A stretch of 64,000 nt of DNA from Archangium violaceum Cb vi76 (lineage in GTDB: Bacteria; Myxococcota; Myxococcia; Myxococcales; Myxococcaceae). Location of the stretch: the NCBI RefSeq assembly GCF_000733295.1, contig NZ_JPMI01000003.1, forward strand, positions 62,001 through 126,000, in the 5' to 3' direction. Positions 1-8,953 of this stretch are shown here, one piece after another (positions within the stretch are counted from its first letter, which is position 1; every line of letters begins with the position of its first letter). A program made the position numbers and the translations under genes. The notes beneath the pieces are model-generated. The model worked only from the letters and a program-made list of their open reading frames with translations, was not told the origin of the DNA and did not search any database.

Positions 1-6
1 GGCCGG

Positions 7-189
7 CTACGGCCGCTCGGCCTGGCGGGCCACCGCCTGCTTGTCCGCCTCGGGGGCCTGGGTCTTCTCGCTCTTTGGCTTCTCCTTGATGATGCCCAGG
101 CTGTTGCTCCACCACTCCGGGCACAGAAGGACGAAGAGGCCTCCGAACACCACCATTCCCACCAGGGAGACGACGATCACCTCACTCAT
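7..189 (-). CDS. Small single-pass membrane protein
   Basis: A 60-residue protein. A hydrophobic stretch at about residues 4-22 (VIVVSLVGMVVFGGLFVLL) is followed by a charged Lys/Glu/Gln-rich tail, which fits one N-terminal membrane anchor with a short soluble tail. No family is recognised. The sequence runs to the window edge, so the downstream neighbour is not visible. Codon use has the high-GC third position seen in surrounding genes, which supports a real small gene, but nothing shows its role. Confidence 0.5.
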   Translation of the reverse strand: MSEVIVVSLVGMVVFGGLFVLLCPEWWSNSLGIIKEKPKSEKTQAPEADKQAVARQAERP

Positions 190-281
190 TCACTCCTCCA
201 CGTCTTCCTGATTCAACGACGGCCACGGTCCTCTACAACACCGGAGACTGGGCGGACCATTCAGGTTCGAACTCCTACAGG

Positions 282-1364
282 CTACCAGGGCCGCAGGCTC
301 GTGGCCCACAAGTAGAGGGCGGTCTCCAGCGGGAACTTCCCCGGCTGGGAGACGTGTTTCTGGATGCCCCCGAGCACCGCCGTGGTGCGCAGGGCCGTGT
401 GCCACCCGTCCAGCTCCTCCGAGGCCCGCGTGGCGGCGATCGCCAGCGCCGTCGCTCCCTGTCCGTAGCCGCCGAGGATGGGCCCGCTCGACGCATCCGC
501 GCCCCGCTCCACGCCCCGGGGCCACTCGCGGCAGGCCGCGGCGCTCGGGAAGAGGGGAACGTGCTCGCAGAAGTCCTTCAACAACACACCGGCGAAGGTG
601 CTCGCCGCCGGGGCCCCGCTCATCGCCAGGAACGCGGCGGTCCAGGCCAGCACGGTCCCTCGCGGGGTCTTCTTGAGGATGCGCCCCTTCGCATCCACCT
701 GCGTGGGAAATCCGCCCGGTGACTCCGAGAGCTTCGCCAGGTGCGCCACCCACCGCTCGCCCGCGGCCCGTGACGCCTCGCTGCCCCGCAGCCTCCCATG
801 CAGCAGCAGCCCCGAGGCCGCGAGCGCGTTGTCACAGGGCCAGATGCTCTCCCCGAAGCTCGGCAGCAGCGGCTGTTTCGCGAACGCCTCCGCCGTCTGG
901 GCCGCGAGGGCGTCGAAGAGCGTCCGGTGCTCCTCGCTCGCGAGGCCCGCGCGCTCCACCCCCGCGAGCATCAACAGCAGGAACCCCCGGTACAACACGC
1001 TGCGCGGCAGTGAGTGCCCGGCCACCCGCGTGCTCCCGGTGTTGCGGAAGGGCGAGCGGGCCCGTCCGAGCGCATCCGTGAGCAGGGCCCCCAGCCGCTC
1101 GCGGACATCCGGTGGCGCCTTCCCCTCGAGCGAGGCCTGCACGAGGGCGAAGGACAGGAAGGCATCACACGCCACCTGGGCCTCGGAGAACGGGTGCTCC
1201 TTCAAACCCAGCAGCTTCCCCGAGCACCCCGGGCCCACCACCTGCCGCTGGAGCGCATCCAGGTCGACGCTCTGCCCATCGGCCAGCTCCAGCGTCGCCG
1301 CGGACATGGCCCTCCCCGGCAGGAGCAGCGACAGGACGAGCACGAAGGCGGCGAGGCGAGGCAT
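282..1364 (-). CDS. Secreted protein of unknown function, about 360 aa
   Basis: The frame stays open 57 bases further upstream, but the ATG at 1364 gives a typical export signal (MPRLAAFVLVLSLLLPGRAMSA) and is preferred. The mature part is rich in Ala/Leu helices with scattered Trp/Gly turns (for example GESIWPCDNALAASG and GGYGQGATALAIAA). This is reminiscent of alpha/alpha-barrel proteins, but I recognise no catalytic motif. It is probably periplasmic or surface located. It is divergent from the KGGST-repeat gene at 1544, so the 180 bases between probably carry both promoters. Function unknown. Confidence 0.65.
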   Translation of the reverse strand: MPRLAAFVLVLSLLLPGRAMSAATLELADGQSVDLDALQRQVVGPGCSGKLLGLKEHPFSEAQVACDAFLSFALVQASLEGKAPPDVRERLGALLTDALGRARSPFRNTGSTRVAGHSLPRSVLYRGFLLLMLAGVERAGLASEEHRTLFDALAAQTAEAFAKQPLLPSFGESIWPCDNALAASGLLLHGRLRGSEASRAAGERWVAHLAKLSESPGGFPTQVDAKGRILKKTPRGTVLAWTAAFLAMSGAPAASTFAGVLLKDFCEHVPLFPSAAACREWPRGVERGADASSGPILGGYGQGATALAIAATRASEELDGWHTALRTTAVLGGIQKHVSQPGKFPLETALYLWATSLRPW

Positions 1365-1543
1365 GGGGGCTCCGGGGCGCGCGGCGTTACAGGACGCCCA
1401 GTATGCGTCCCTCGAGGCCACCGCGCGGTCCGGCCGGAGAGTCCTGTGAATTCAAAGAATCCTCCAGTTACGACGCGGCATGTCAGGCCCGGGTGGTACG
1501 TCGGGTCCATGGGACGGCGCGTCCCATTCCCTGGAGGAGTTTC

Positions 1544-1903
1544 GTGAAGAAGATGTCGATGCTGCTCGCCGTGCTCACGCTGGTTCCGGCGCCCGCCCTG
1601 GCCGCCGACTACAAGTGCCAGGGCAACCGGGTGGAGAAGGGCGGCAGCACCCGGTACACCGTGCGCGCCTCGGGCCCGGACATTGTCATCGAGAAGGGTG
1701 GCAGCACCCGGGGCAGGGCCGTCAAACGCGGCGATGATTACGCCGTCGAGGTGGGCGGCAGCACCCAGGCCACCATCGAGAACGGCCGCATCTACAAGGG
1801 GGGCTCCACCTGGAGCTCCGTGGGCGAGGCCCAGCGCGTCTACGACTGCCCGGACATCGTCGCCGCCACCCTCTGGGTGCTCCAGCAGCAGGGCCAGCTC
1901 TAG
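1544..1903 (+). CDS. Secreted KGGST-repeat protein
   Basis: A 119-residue protein starting with GTG at 1544, preceded by a GGAGG ribosome binding site. It has a signal peptide (KKMSMLLAVLTLVPAPALA) and then four units in which the pentapeptide GGST recurs about every 20 residues: VEKGGSTRYT, IEKGGSTRGR, VEVGGSTQAT and IYKGGSTWSS. The spacing with alternating hydrophobic residues suggests a small beta-strand repeat fold. Two cysteines (DYKCQG and YDCPD) flank the repeats and could form a disulphide. No enzymatic motif is visible. A strong hairpin terminator follows directly. Function unknown. Confidence 0.7.
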   Translation: MKKMSMLLAVLTLVPAPALAADYKCQGNRVEKGGSTRYTVRASGPDIVIEKGGSTRGRAVKRGDDYAVEVGGSTQATIENGRIYKGGSTWSSVGEAQRVYDCPDIVAATLWVLQQQGQL

Positions 1904-1932
1904 ACGTCTTCCAGGTTCCTCGTCTCCTCTCC

Positions 1933-1959
1933 GGCCCGCCGTGGGTGTCACGGCGGGCC
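1933..1959. terminator. Bidirectional hairpin terminator
   Basis: A perfect 11-bp inverted repeat (GGCCCGCCGTG at 1933-1943 with its complement at 1949-1959) and a 5-base loop. It lies between the convergent ends of the KGGST-repeat gene and the membrane protein on the other strand. There is no long T-run, so termination efficiency is inferred from position and stem strength. Confidence 0.6.
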
Positions 1960-1968
1960 GCCGTGTCT

Positions 1969-2343
1969 TCACGCCCGCCGGCGCAGGCGGAAGCGCCGCA
2001 TGAGCGGGGTGCTCGGCCCCGCGGCCTCCTGTGTCACGTGCTGGAAGTAGGGGAAGCGGAACTCCGCCCACAGCACCAGGTAGGCCACGCCGAACACCGC
2101 CGTGGCCACCACCCACCACCACGACACCGCGAAGGCCAGACTCACCAGCGCCGACAGCACGCACACCACCCCGATGCCCAGTGCCACCTCCCGCCGCCGG
2201 GGCGACTCCGACATGGCCAGGCCCATGGAGACGAGCGACATCGCCAACAGCAGCCACGCCAGCCCGAAGGCCTCCCGGGCATACAGGAGGGCAATCGACA
2301 GCAGGAACAATCCCAATCCGAACAGGCCCAACCCACCGTCCAT
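1969..2343 (-). CDS. Four-helix integral membrane protein
   Basis: A 124-residue protein that is mostly hydrophobic. Likely transmembrane helices lie at about residues 3-20, 26-44, 54-74 and 77-95, and the C-terminal tail is basic (MRRFRLRRRA), predicted cytoplasmic by the positive-inside rule. No conserved catalytic residues or known domain are seen. It converges with the KGGST-repeat gene across a hairpin terminator. Function unknown. Confidence 0.6.
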   Translation of the reverse strand: MDGGLGLFGLGLFLLSIALLYAREAFGLAWLLLAMSLVSMGLAMSESPRRREVALGIGVVCVLSALVSLAFAVSWWWVVATAVFGVAYLVLWAEFRFPYFQHVTQEAAGPSTPLMRRFRLRRRA

Positions 2344-2534
2344 GAGGTGCCTCCTCCTCCGGATTTCCCAGAAGCAAGGGTTCAGGCCCTAACATCCGCA
2401 TCTGTTCACCATTGGAGGAACGCTCGGCGCGGCGTGCGCCCGGCACGTCCGGCAGCCCTCCGCGTGGCGGGCATTCAACCTTTCATTCCCGCGACAACTC
2501 ACCGCCTCTTGCATGGGTGCCTACCCTCGCGGCG

Positions 2535-3053
2535 ATGAGCAGGGCTGTCCTCCGCCACGTCCTTCCGCTGTCCTTGCTGCTCGCCTCCGCCGTGGGTTGC
2601 CACCGCGGGGTGCGCTTCGAGAACCAGGTGTTCTCCAAGCCTGGGGTCCGCTACCGGCTCGGCGCGCTGCCGCCCGGCTGGGCGCGGGTGAAGCTGCCCA
2701 ACAACGACCTGGCCTGGTACACCGGGGAGACGGGCCACGCGCTCTCGGTGAACTCCACCTGCCGGGAGCACGAGGACGCGCCGCTGGACGTGCTCACGCG
2801 CCACCTCGTCATCGGCTTCACCGAGCGGCTGGAGGTGGAGCAACAGAAGGTGGTGGTGGACGAGCGCGAGGCGTTGCGCTCGCGCTTCCGGGCCAAGCTG
2901 GATGGGGTGCCGGTGGAGCTGCTCTTCCTGGTGCTCAAGAAGGACCAGTGTGTCTACGACTTCACCTACGTGGCGCCGCTGGGGCGCTACGAGGAGCGGC
3001 TCGAGGGCTTCGAGTCGTTGGTGCACGGCTTCCACGCGGAGGACGCGTCATGA
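2535..3053 (+). CDS. Lipoprotein leading the mla operon
   Basis: A 172-residue protein. The ATG at 2535 is chosen because it starts a lipoprotein signal (SRAVLRHVLPLSLLLASAVGC, lipobox AVGC, about Cys21). The upstream in-frame start at 2412 would add a non-hydrophobic extension. The mature domain is mixed alpha/beta (RLGALPPGWARVKL, LVLKKDQCVYDFTYVAP) with no motif I recognise. Its TGA overlaps the ATG of mlaE by four bases, so it is translationally coupled to the lipid transporter and probably serves it in the envelope, perhaps at the periplasmic side. That role is inferred from context only. Confidence 0.7.
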   Translation: MSRAVLRHVLPLSLLLASAVGCHRGVRFENQVFSKPGVRYRLGALPPGWARVKLPNNDLAWYTGETGHALSVNSTCREHEDAPLDVLTRHLVIGFTERLEVEQQKVVVDEREALRSRFRAKLDGVPVELLFLVLKKDQCVYDFTYVAPLGRYEERLEGFESLVHGFHAEDAS

Positions 3054-3895
3054 GCACGGGTGCGGATCTCCACCACCCCCGGGCCCGCCGGCCGGTGGAG
3101 GCCTCGCAGGCGGGGGCCATCAACCCGATGGGCGGCTCCTTCCTCCAGCGCATGGGGGAGCGGCTGGAGCGGCTGGGCTCGCTCGTGGTGATGACGGGCC
3201 AGGTGGCGGTGCGCGCGGTGAGCCCGCCGTATGCGCCGTCCGCGCTCGTCTACCAGATGGAGGCGCTGGGGGTGCGCTCGCTGCCCATCGCCCTGCTGAC
3301 GGCCATCTTCGCCGGCCTCGTCATCGCGCTGCAGTTCGGTTACTTCCTGGCGCGCTTCGGCGTGCAATACACGGTGGGCCGGGTGGTGGTGCTCACCCTC
3401 TTCCGCGAGTTGTCCCCGGTGCTCATCGCCCTCACCGTGGGAGCGCGCGTGGGCTCGGGCATCGCCGCGGAGCTGGGCTCCATGACGGTCACCGAGCAGG
3501 TGGACGCCATCCGCGCGCTGGGGGCGGACCCCTTGCGCAAGCTGGTGGTGCCCCGGGTGCTGGCCTGCCTGCTGCTCACGCCCGCGCTCACCGTGCTGGC
3601 GGACGTCGTGGGCATGGTGGCCGGCGCCCTCGTGGTGAACGTGCAGTACAACATCAGCTTCCATCTGTTCTTCCAGGGAGCGATCGACGTCGTGCTGATG
3701 AGCGACTTCCTCTCTGGCGTCTTCAAGGGCTTCGTCTTCGGCGGAATCATCGGCGTGGTGGGCTGCTTCAAGGGGCTCACCGTCGAGGGCGGCACCGAGG
3801 GCGTGGGCCGCGCCACCACGCAGACGGTGGCCATCACCTCCGTCTCCGTGTGTCTGGCCGACTTCTTCATCACCAAGCTCACCCTGTCCCTCTGA
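3050..3895 (+). CDS. mlaE: MlaE-family phospholipid ABC transporter permease
   Basis: A 281-residue inner-membrane permease of the MlaE/TTG2B family, which with MlaF and MlaD moves phospholipids between inner and outer membranes. It shows the family's long helices, the conserved loop ELGSMTVTEQVDAIRALGADP, and the following VVPRVLACLLLTPALT. The N-terminal tail of about 45 residues is longer and more polar than usual. The ATG at 3050 overlaps the upstream stop, and the next gene begins one base after this stop, so lipoprotein-mlaE-mlaF-mlaD read as one operon. Function follows established knowledge of the Mla family. Confidence 0.93.
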   Translation: MSTGADLHHPRARRPVEASQAGAINPMGGSFLQRMGERLERLGSLVVMTGQVAVRAVSPPYAPSALVYQMEALGVRSLPIALLTAIFAGLVIALQFGYFLARFGVQYTVGRVVVLTLFRELSPVLIALTVGARVGSGIAAELGSMTVTEQVDAIRALGADPLRKLVVPRVLACLLLTPALTVLADVVGMVAGALVVNVQYNISFHLFFQGAIDVVLMSDFLSGVFKGFVFGGIIGVVGCFKGLTVEGGTEGVGRATTQTVAITSVSVCLADFFITKLTLSL

Positions 3896-3896
3896 G

Positions 3897-4715
3897 ATGC
3901 TCTTCCGTCACCGCACGTCTCGTCTGGAATTCCAGCCGCCCACCCGGGGCGAGGAGCTCATCCGCTTCGAGCACCTGAAGAAGTCCTTCGGGCCCAAGCG
4001 CGTCTACGATGACCTTCAGCTCTCCGTGTACGCGGGCGAGACGCTCACGGTGATTGGCGGCTCGGGCACGGGCAAGAGCGTGCTGCTCAAGTGCCTCATC
4101 GGGCTGCTGCGGCCGGATGAGGGACGCATCGTCTTCGAGGGGCAGGAGCTCACGGAGTTCCGCGAGGAGGACTTCATCGACGTGCGCCGGCACGTGGCGA
4201 TGGTGTTCCAGGGCTCGGCGCTCTTCGACTCGCTGACGGTGGGGGAGAACATCGCCTATCCGTTGCGCGAGCACTTCCCCCACATGCCGCCGGAGGAGAT
4301 TCGCGAGCGGGTGGCCCGGAAGCTGGAGCTGGTGAACCTGCCGGGCATCGAGGACATGAAGCCCGCGGACCTGTCTGGCGGCATGAAGAAGCGCGTGGGC
4401 CTGGCGAGGGCCATCGCCACGGACCCGGAGGTCATCCTCTGGGACGAGCCCACCACGGGGTTGGACCCCGTCACCACCGAGAACATCAACCAGATGATTC
4501 GTTCCATGCAGAAGCAGCTCGGGTGCACGTCCATCGTGGTGACCCACGACATGATGAGTGCCTTCACGGTGTCCGATCGCATCGCGATGCTGGCCAACCG
4601 GCGCATCGTGCAGGTGGGGACGCCGGAGGAGATGAAGGCGTCCACGGTGCCGGAGGTGCGGGCCTTCCTGGACGCGCGGCGGCAGGAGCTGTGGACCCAG
4701 GAGGAAGCGCGATGA
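3897..4715 (+). CDS. mlaF: MlaF-family ABC transporter ATPase
   Basis: A 272-residue cytoplasmic ATPase of the Mla lipid transporter. Walker A is GGSGTGKS at residues 54-61, the Q-loop Gln is near 105 (MVFQGSALFDSLTVGEN), the ABC signature is LSGGMKKR at 159-166, and Walker B is VILWDEP at 179-185, followed by TTGLDP. The signature and the SALFDSLTV segment are typical of MlaF rather than of importer ATPases. It has a 20-residue N-terminal extension before the nucleotide-binding fold. The stop overlaps the mlaD start (ATGA). Confidence 0.94.
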   Translation: MLFRHRTSRLEFQPPTRGEELIRFEHLKKSFGPKRVYDDLQLSVYAGETLTVIGGSGTGKSVLLKCLIGLLRPDEGRIVFEGQELTEFREEDFIDVRRHVAMVFQGSALFDSLTVGENIAYPLREHFPHMPPEEIRERVARKLELVNLPGIEDMKPADLSGGMKKRVGLARAIATDPEVILWDEPTTGLDPVTTENINQMIRSMQKQLGCTSIVVTHDMMSAFTVSDRIAMLANRRIVQVGTPEEMKASTVPEVRAFLDARRQELWTQEEAR

Positions 4716-5962
4716 GCCTCTTCAGCACCACCTCGGCGGAGAAGCGCCAGGCGCTGCGGGTGGGCGCCTTCGTGGCCATGGCGCTGGCACTGGCGGGCCT
4801 CGTCGTCTTCCTCATCGGAGAGGAGACCCGCCTGTTCCAGAAGGATGTGGAGTACCGCACCTACTTCGAGAACGTGGAGGGCCTGTCCGAGGACTCCCCG
4901 GTCTGGCTGGGCGGCCTGGAGGTGGGCCGGGTGGCCGGTTTGAACTTCCCCTCGAGGCCCGGGGAAAGGCGGCTGGAGGTGGTGCTGCGGATGAGCGCGC
5001 AGCATGCGTCGCGGGTGCGAGGGGACTCGGTGGCGCGGCTGTCGAGCATGGGCGTGCTGGGCGACAAGGCCGTGGACATCACCATCGGCTCGCCAGAGCA
5101 GAAGCCGCTGGAGCCGGGGGCGGAGATTCCGAGCGCGGGCGGCGCGGACATGTCCTCGCTGTTGCGCAGCGCGGCGCAGGTGATGGATGACACGGTGGCC
5201 GTGAGTCACGCGGTGCGCGGGTTGGTGGAGTCTCTCGCCAGCCCCCAGATGACCGAGGACCTCGCCTTCAGCATGAAGAGCCTGCGCAAGCTGCTCGAGG
5301 AGGTGGAGACGGGAGACGGCGCCCTGCACGCGCTCATCTATGACAAACAGACGGGCGACGAGGTGAAGCGGTTGATGGCGAATGCCTCGCGCACGGCGCT
5401 GCGGATGGAGAAGGCGCTGGGGCACGTGGAGGGGCTGCTCGACGAGGTGGAGAACGGCGACGGCACGGCGCACGCGCTCATCTACGGGAAGGAGGGCGCC
5501 AAGGCGCTGGGCGAGCTGGGCGCGGCGGCGGGGCAGCTCGCGATCCTCATGGAGGACGCGAGGAAGAACCCGGACGGCACGGTGCACCAGCTGGTCTACG
5601 GGAACGCGGGCAACATGCTGGCGGACCTGGGGAGCGCGGCGGCGGACATCAAGCAGATTACGTCCATGGTGGCCAGGGGCGAGGGCTCGCTGGGCGGCAT
5701 CCTGAAGGATCCCACGGTGTACGAGGACCTGCGGGAGATCGTGGGAAACGTGCGGCGCAACAAGGTGCTGCGCACGCTGGTGCGCTTCGCCATCAGCAAC
5801 AACGACAACGTGCAGTACGTGGGCCGGCCCATCGAGCCGCCGAAGGACGACGAGTCACGGACGGGAATCGGTGGCGCGGGAGAGTCCTCGCCGGACGCAC
5901 CGAAGACACCGCTCATCCTGCCGTTGCCGCCGCCCGTGCCTTCGGGCTCGAACCCTCACTGA
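4712..5962 (+). CDS. mlaD: MlaD-family MCE-domain substrate-binding protein
   Basis: A 416-residue protein with an N-terminal membrane anchor (about residues 16-35) and then an MCE domain (about 45-125: YRTYFENVEGLSEDSPVWLGGLEVG), the lipid-binding ring module of Mla/Mce systems. It is longer than E. coli MlaD. The C-terminal half is helical and contains a recurring segment, GDGALHALIY (201-210), GDGTAHALIY (249-258), PDGTVHQLVY (287-296) and a looser GEGSLGGIL, spaced about 40-48 residues. This suggests a repeated tubular extension reaching across the periplasm. The tail is Pro-rich. It is the last gene of the operon. Confidence 0.9.
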   Translation: MSLFSTTSAEKRQALRVGAFVAMALALAGLVVFLIGEETRLFQKDVEYRTYFENVEGLSEDSPVWLGGLEVGRVAGLNFPSRPGERRLEVVLRMSAQHASRVRGDSVARLSSMGVLGDKAVDITIGSPEQKPLEPGAEIPSAGGADMSSLLRSAAQVMDDTVAVSHAVRGLVESLASPQMTEDLAFSMKSLRKLLEEVETGDGALHALIYDKQTGDEVKRLMANASRTALRMEKALGHVEGLLDEVENGDGTAHALIYGKEGAKALGELGAAAGQLAILMEDARKNPDGTVHQLVYGNAGNMLADLGSAAADIKQITSMVARGEGSLGGILKDPTVYEDLREIVGNVRRNKVLRTLVRFAISNNDNVQYVGRPIEPPKDDESRTGIGGAGESSPDAPKTPLILPLPPPVPSGSNPH

Positions 5963-6060
5963 ACGACAGGTCTTCTCCGAAAACGTAATCGTGGATTGAC
6001 TTTCACCAGACACGGATGGTCTCGTGAAAGCGCTGCATCCACGACGTCGCGGGAGGGGAC

Positions 6061-7515
6061 ATGCGTTCACGGATGAGCAGGCGTCTGGGCTCGGTCCTTC
6101 GGTTCGGGCAGGCTCCAGAGGTTCGCACCCTGGCGGCCAACGCCATGAAGGGGACGAAGCTCCTGGTGCGCACCGAGCCCGAGCTTCCCCCCGGATATTC
6201 CTGGCACGACTACGCGGTGCTGTTGCTCCACATCGCCGCCGAGGTCGAGCATGCCCTGATGGTGCAATACCTGTACGCCGCCTACTCGTTGGGCGGGCCG
6301 CAGGTGCCTCCGAAACACCGCGACCGGGTGCGGCACTGGCAGGAGGTGGTGCTGGGCATCGCCAAGGAGGAGATGGGCCACCTCATCACCGTGCAGAACG
6401 TGCTGCGCCTGATTGGCGGGCCGCTCAACCTCGACCGCGAGGACTACCCGTGGGGCAGCGAGTTCTACCCCTTCGACTTCACCCTCGAGCCGCTGACGAA
6501 GGATTCCCTCGCCCGCTACATCTTCGCGGAGGCGCCAGCCGGCTGGGACGACGCGGAGGCGCGGGAGATCAAGAAGCGCGCGGGTGCCTCCGGCCAGACG
6601 CTGCACCGCGTGGGTGAGCTGTATGACCGGATGCAGAAGATTCTCGCCAACCCCGAGTACGTGAAGGACGCGGACTTCCAGGCCGCCACCACGACGTTCC
6701 AGGCCTCGTGGGACGAGTGGGGACGCGGCTACATGCGCGGCGCCCGGGGACAGAGCACCACCACCCGCCGCCAGAAGACCCCCGATGTCATCGTCCGGCC
6801 GGTGAGCACCCGCGACGAGGCCGTCGAGGCGCTGGCCGCCGTGGGCAAGCAGGGCGAGGCCCGCTTCTTCGACCCGGACGTGGACGAGGAGTCGCACTTC
6901 CGCCGCTTCCTGAACATCTATCGGGACTACCCCGAGGGCGAGTGGGTGCCCACGCGGCCGGTGCCCATCAACCCGAAGACGGAGCTGGACCTGGACGCCA
7001 ACCGGGTGGTGGTGAGCCCCCTCAAGGCCACGTCCCGCGCGGCCGCTGCGGCGGCTCCGGGCGTCACCATCACCCACCCCGAGACCTCCCGGTGGGCGTA
7101 CCTGTTCAACCTGCGCTACCGGATGCTGCTGGTGAACCTCTCGCACGCCTACGAGCTCGCTGGCGCGCTCGGCCAGGGCGACGCGCTCACCGCGCGCGGA
7201 CTGCTCATCAACCGCACCTTCGGCGAGATGTACAACGTGCGCTCCCTCTCCAACATCCTGGTGGAGCTGCCGCTGGATACGTCGGGCTCGGGCAGGGTGG
7301 CCGGGCCTCCCTTCGAGATGCCCTACTCGCTGGACCTGCCCGCCACGGAGGCGGACCGCTGGCGGCTCCACCGCGACCTGCTGGAGTCCTCCCAGCACCT
7401 CACGGCGGAGCTGCTCAGGGAATACCCCCAGCGGCACACCGACTATCTCCGAGCCCTGGAAGACCTGGACGCGGAGGCCCTCGCGAGCGTCCGCAAGATG
7501 ATCCCGAAGTCCTGA
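6061..7515 (+). CDS. VioB/RebD-like ferritin-domain protein
   Basis: A 484-residue protein with a good ribosome binding site (GGGAGGGG) before ATG 6061. The N-terminal half closely resembles the C-terminal ferritin-like module of VioB (iminophenylpyruvate dimer synthase): EVEHALMVQYLYAAYS (61-76), then AKEEMGHLITVQN (102-114) and the FTLEPLTKDSLARY segment. The Glu/His pattern E61, E63-H64, E103-E104, H107 could bind iron. A later VAGPPFEMPY matches the VioB AGPP region. It lacks VioB's large N-terminal part, which is about 500 residues longer. It is the first gene of a five-gene operon with a LodA-like oxidase, so it may act on the imine or peroxide that enzyme makes; that is inference. Confidence 0.8.
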   Translation: MRSRMSRRLGSVLRFGQAPEVRTLAANAMKGTKLLVRTEPELPPGYSWHDYAVLLLHIAAEVEHALMVQYLYAAYSLGGPQVPPKHRDRVRHWQEVVLGIAKEEMGHLITVQNVLRLIGGPLNLDREDYPWGSEFYPFDFTLEPLTKDSLARYIFAEAPAGWDDAEAREIKKRAGASGQTLHRVGELYDRMQKILANPEYVKDADFQAATTTFQASWDEWGRGYMRGARGQSTTTRRQKTPDVIVRPVSTRDEAVEALAAVGKQGEARFFDPDVDEESHFRRFLNIYRDYPEGEWVPTRPVPINPKTELDLDANRVVVSPLKATSRAAAAAAPGVTITHPETSRWAYLFNLRYRMLLVNLSHAYELAGALGQGDALTARGLLINRTFGEMYNVRSLSNILVELPLDTSGSGRVAGPPFEMPYSLDLPATEADRWRLHRDLLESSQHLTAELLREYPQRHTDYLRALEDLDAEALASVRKMIPKS

Positions 7516-7549
7516 GCCGCACCCGCTCCGCCTCACCGGAGGAACTGGC

Positions 7550-8953
7550 GTGACCATCAAGGAATTGCGAATCCTTCCCCCCCTGGCCATCGCGCGTCTT
7601 GGCGCGGCCTCGGAGCCGCTCGACAACTACGAGCTCGCGGTGGACCCCGAGGATCCGCTCGGGTTCCGGCGCCTCGAGCCCGCTCCCACCTTCCGCGTGG
7701 ATCCGGTCTCGGGCGCCATCTCCCAGGCCTTCCTGCCCGAGGAAATCCGCTTCAAGTCGCCCGAGGGTCTCATCCGGCCCGTGGCTCCGTTCCTGGAGGT
7801 GTGGGCCGTCACCTCGAAGGACAGCCTGGTCCCCCTCACCCTGGAGCTGCTCGCCGAGAACGGGCTGGGCCCCTCGGACGTGAAGTGGGAGGTGCGCGTC
7901 GGCAACATCAAGATCTTCCGGCGCACCGGCGAGCGCAACGACAAGATCCTCGCGAGCACCGGGCGTTTCTCCGACCACGCCATCCATGAGCTGGAGGGCC
8001 AGTGCCGCAACTTCCGGACGGGCAAGGTGCTGCCGCTGGGCGCGGTGCGCTACATCCGGCCCACCGAGGAGTTTCCGGAGATCCGCCTGCGCTTCACCCC
8101 CGCCCACGGCAAGGTGTACGGCTCCAGCCCTGACCTGAAGGGCGCGGACGGCAAGCCCACCCCGGACAAGAACATCGCGGACGTCCTGTACGACCCGAAG
8201 AAGGGCAAGTGGCAGGGCTACGCCGAGAGCGCGGGCCCGACGCTGACCATGCCCGCGCAGATCTACGCCGGCTTCTCGCGGACCACCAAGGAGGGCGTGC
8301 AGGAGCAGGTGAGCTACGGGTACATCGACGACGAGTGCGATGGCCTGGTGCATGTGCAGCTCAAGCTCAAGGGCGCGGCCGAGCCGCTGAAGGCCTTCGC
8401 CCGTATTGGCGCGGGGCCGCCCGCCTTCGCGCCGGACAGCTTCCCGGTACGCACGGTGGAGGATGACCTGGAGCAGGCGCTCCACGGCCCCGAGGCCAAC
8501 CCGCGTGACGCCTCGCTCGAGGCGGCCGAGGACATCGTCCGGCGGGCCTTCGAGACCATCCGGTTGATGAACACCGCGGTGATGAATGGCAACACGGTGA
8601 ATGGTCAGGTGGACGTGGCCAGCACGATGGTGCGCCAGGACACGGCGGACACCGGCCGCCTCTTCGAGCCCATCATGGCGCCCTCGCTGGTGGACAACCT
8701 CACCATCAAGTCCCTGCACCAGAACGTCTTCACGGCGCTGCGCAGCGGGGCGGCTCCGTGGTTCTCGGACGTGCTGCGGCGCCACGACGAGGTGGGAGAC
8801 CTGAGCAACAAGGGCCGCCGCAAGATGCCCGCGCTGATGCGAGGCGCGGACGGGCGAGCCCTGGCGCTCACCCGCCGGCAGGTGGACATCATCCGCAAGG
8901 CCGCGCGCAGGGCCCAGTTCCAGCAGTCCAAGCCGGGAGGGGACGAGGAATGA
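7550..8953 (+). CDS. LodA/GoxA-like quinoprotein oxidase, N-terminal part
   Basis: A 467-residue protein starting with GTG at 7550 behind GGAGGA. The start ELRILPPLAIARLGAAS (5-21) matches the IHPAIGIARVG opening of LodA/GoxA amino-acid oxidases. YGYIDDECDGLVHVQL (256-271) matches their DDVSDGPV segment, and the end KMPALMRGADG...LTRRQVDII matches the region just before the cofactor-bearing C-terminal third. The protein stops there, and the missing third is encoded by the next gene, overlapping by four bases (ATGA). The two products sum to 757 residues, close to the roughly 730 of LodA. It probably forms the heterodimeric shell of a cysteine-tryptophylquinone oxidase. Family match is from memory of the consensus. 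Confidence 0.75.
   Translation: MTIKELRILPPLAIARLGAASEPLDNYELAVDPEDPLGFRRLEPAPTFRVDPVSGAISQAFLPEEIRFKSPEGLIRPVAPFLEVWAVTSKDSLVPLTLELLAENGLGPSDVKWEVRVGNIKIFRRTGERNDKILASTGRFSDHAIHELEGQCRNFRTGKVLPLGAVRYIRPTEEFPEIRLRFTPAHGKVYGSSPDLKGADGKPTPDKNIADVLYDPKKGKWQGYAESAGPTLTMPAQIYAGFSRTTKEGVQEQVSYGYIDDECDGLVHVQLKLKGAAEPLKAFARIGAGPPAFAPDSFPVRTVEDDLEQALHGPEANPRDASLEAAEDIVRRAFETIRLMNTAVMNGNTVNGQVDVASTMVRQDTADTGRLFEPIMAPSLVDNLTIKSLHQNVFTALRSGAAPWFSDVLRRHDEVGDLSNKGRRKMPALMRGADGRALALTRRQVDIIRKAARRAQFQQSKPGGDEE

Noticed and set aside
1640-1813. CRISPR-like short repeats
   Set aside because: The repeats are coding (GGST pentapeptides) with no spacer structure and no cas genes.
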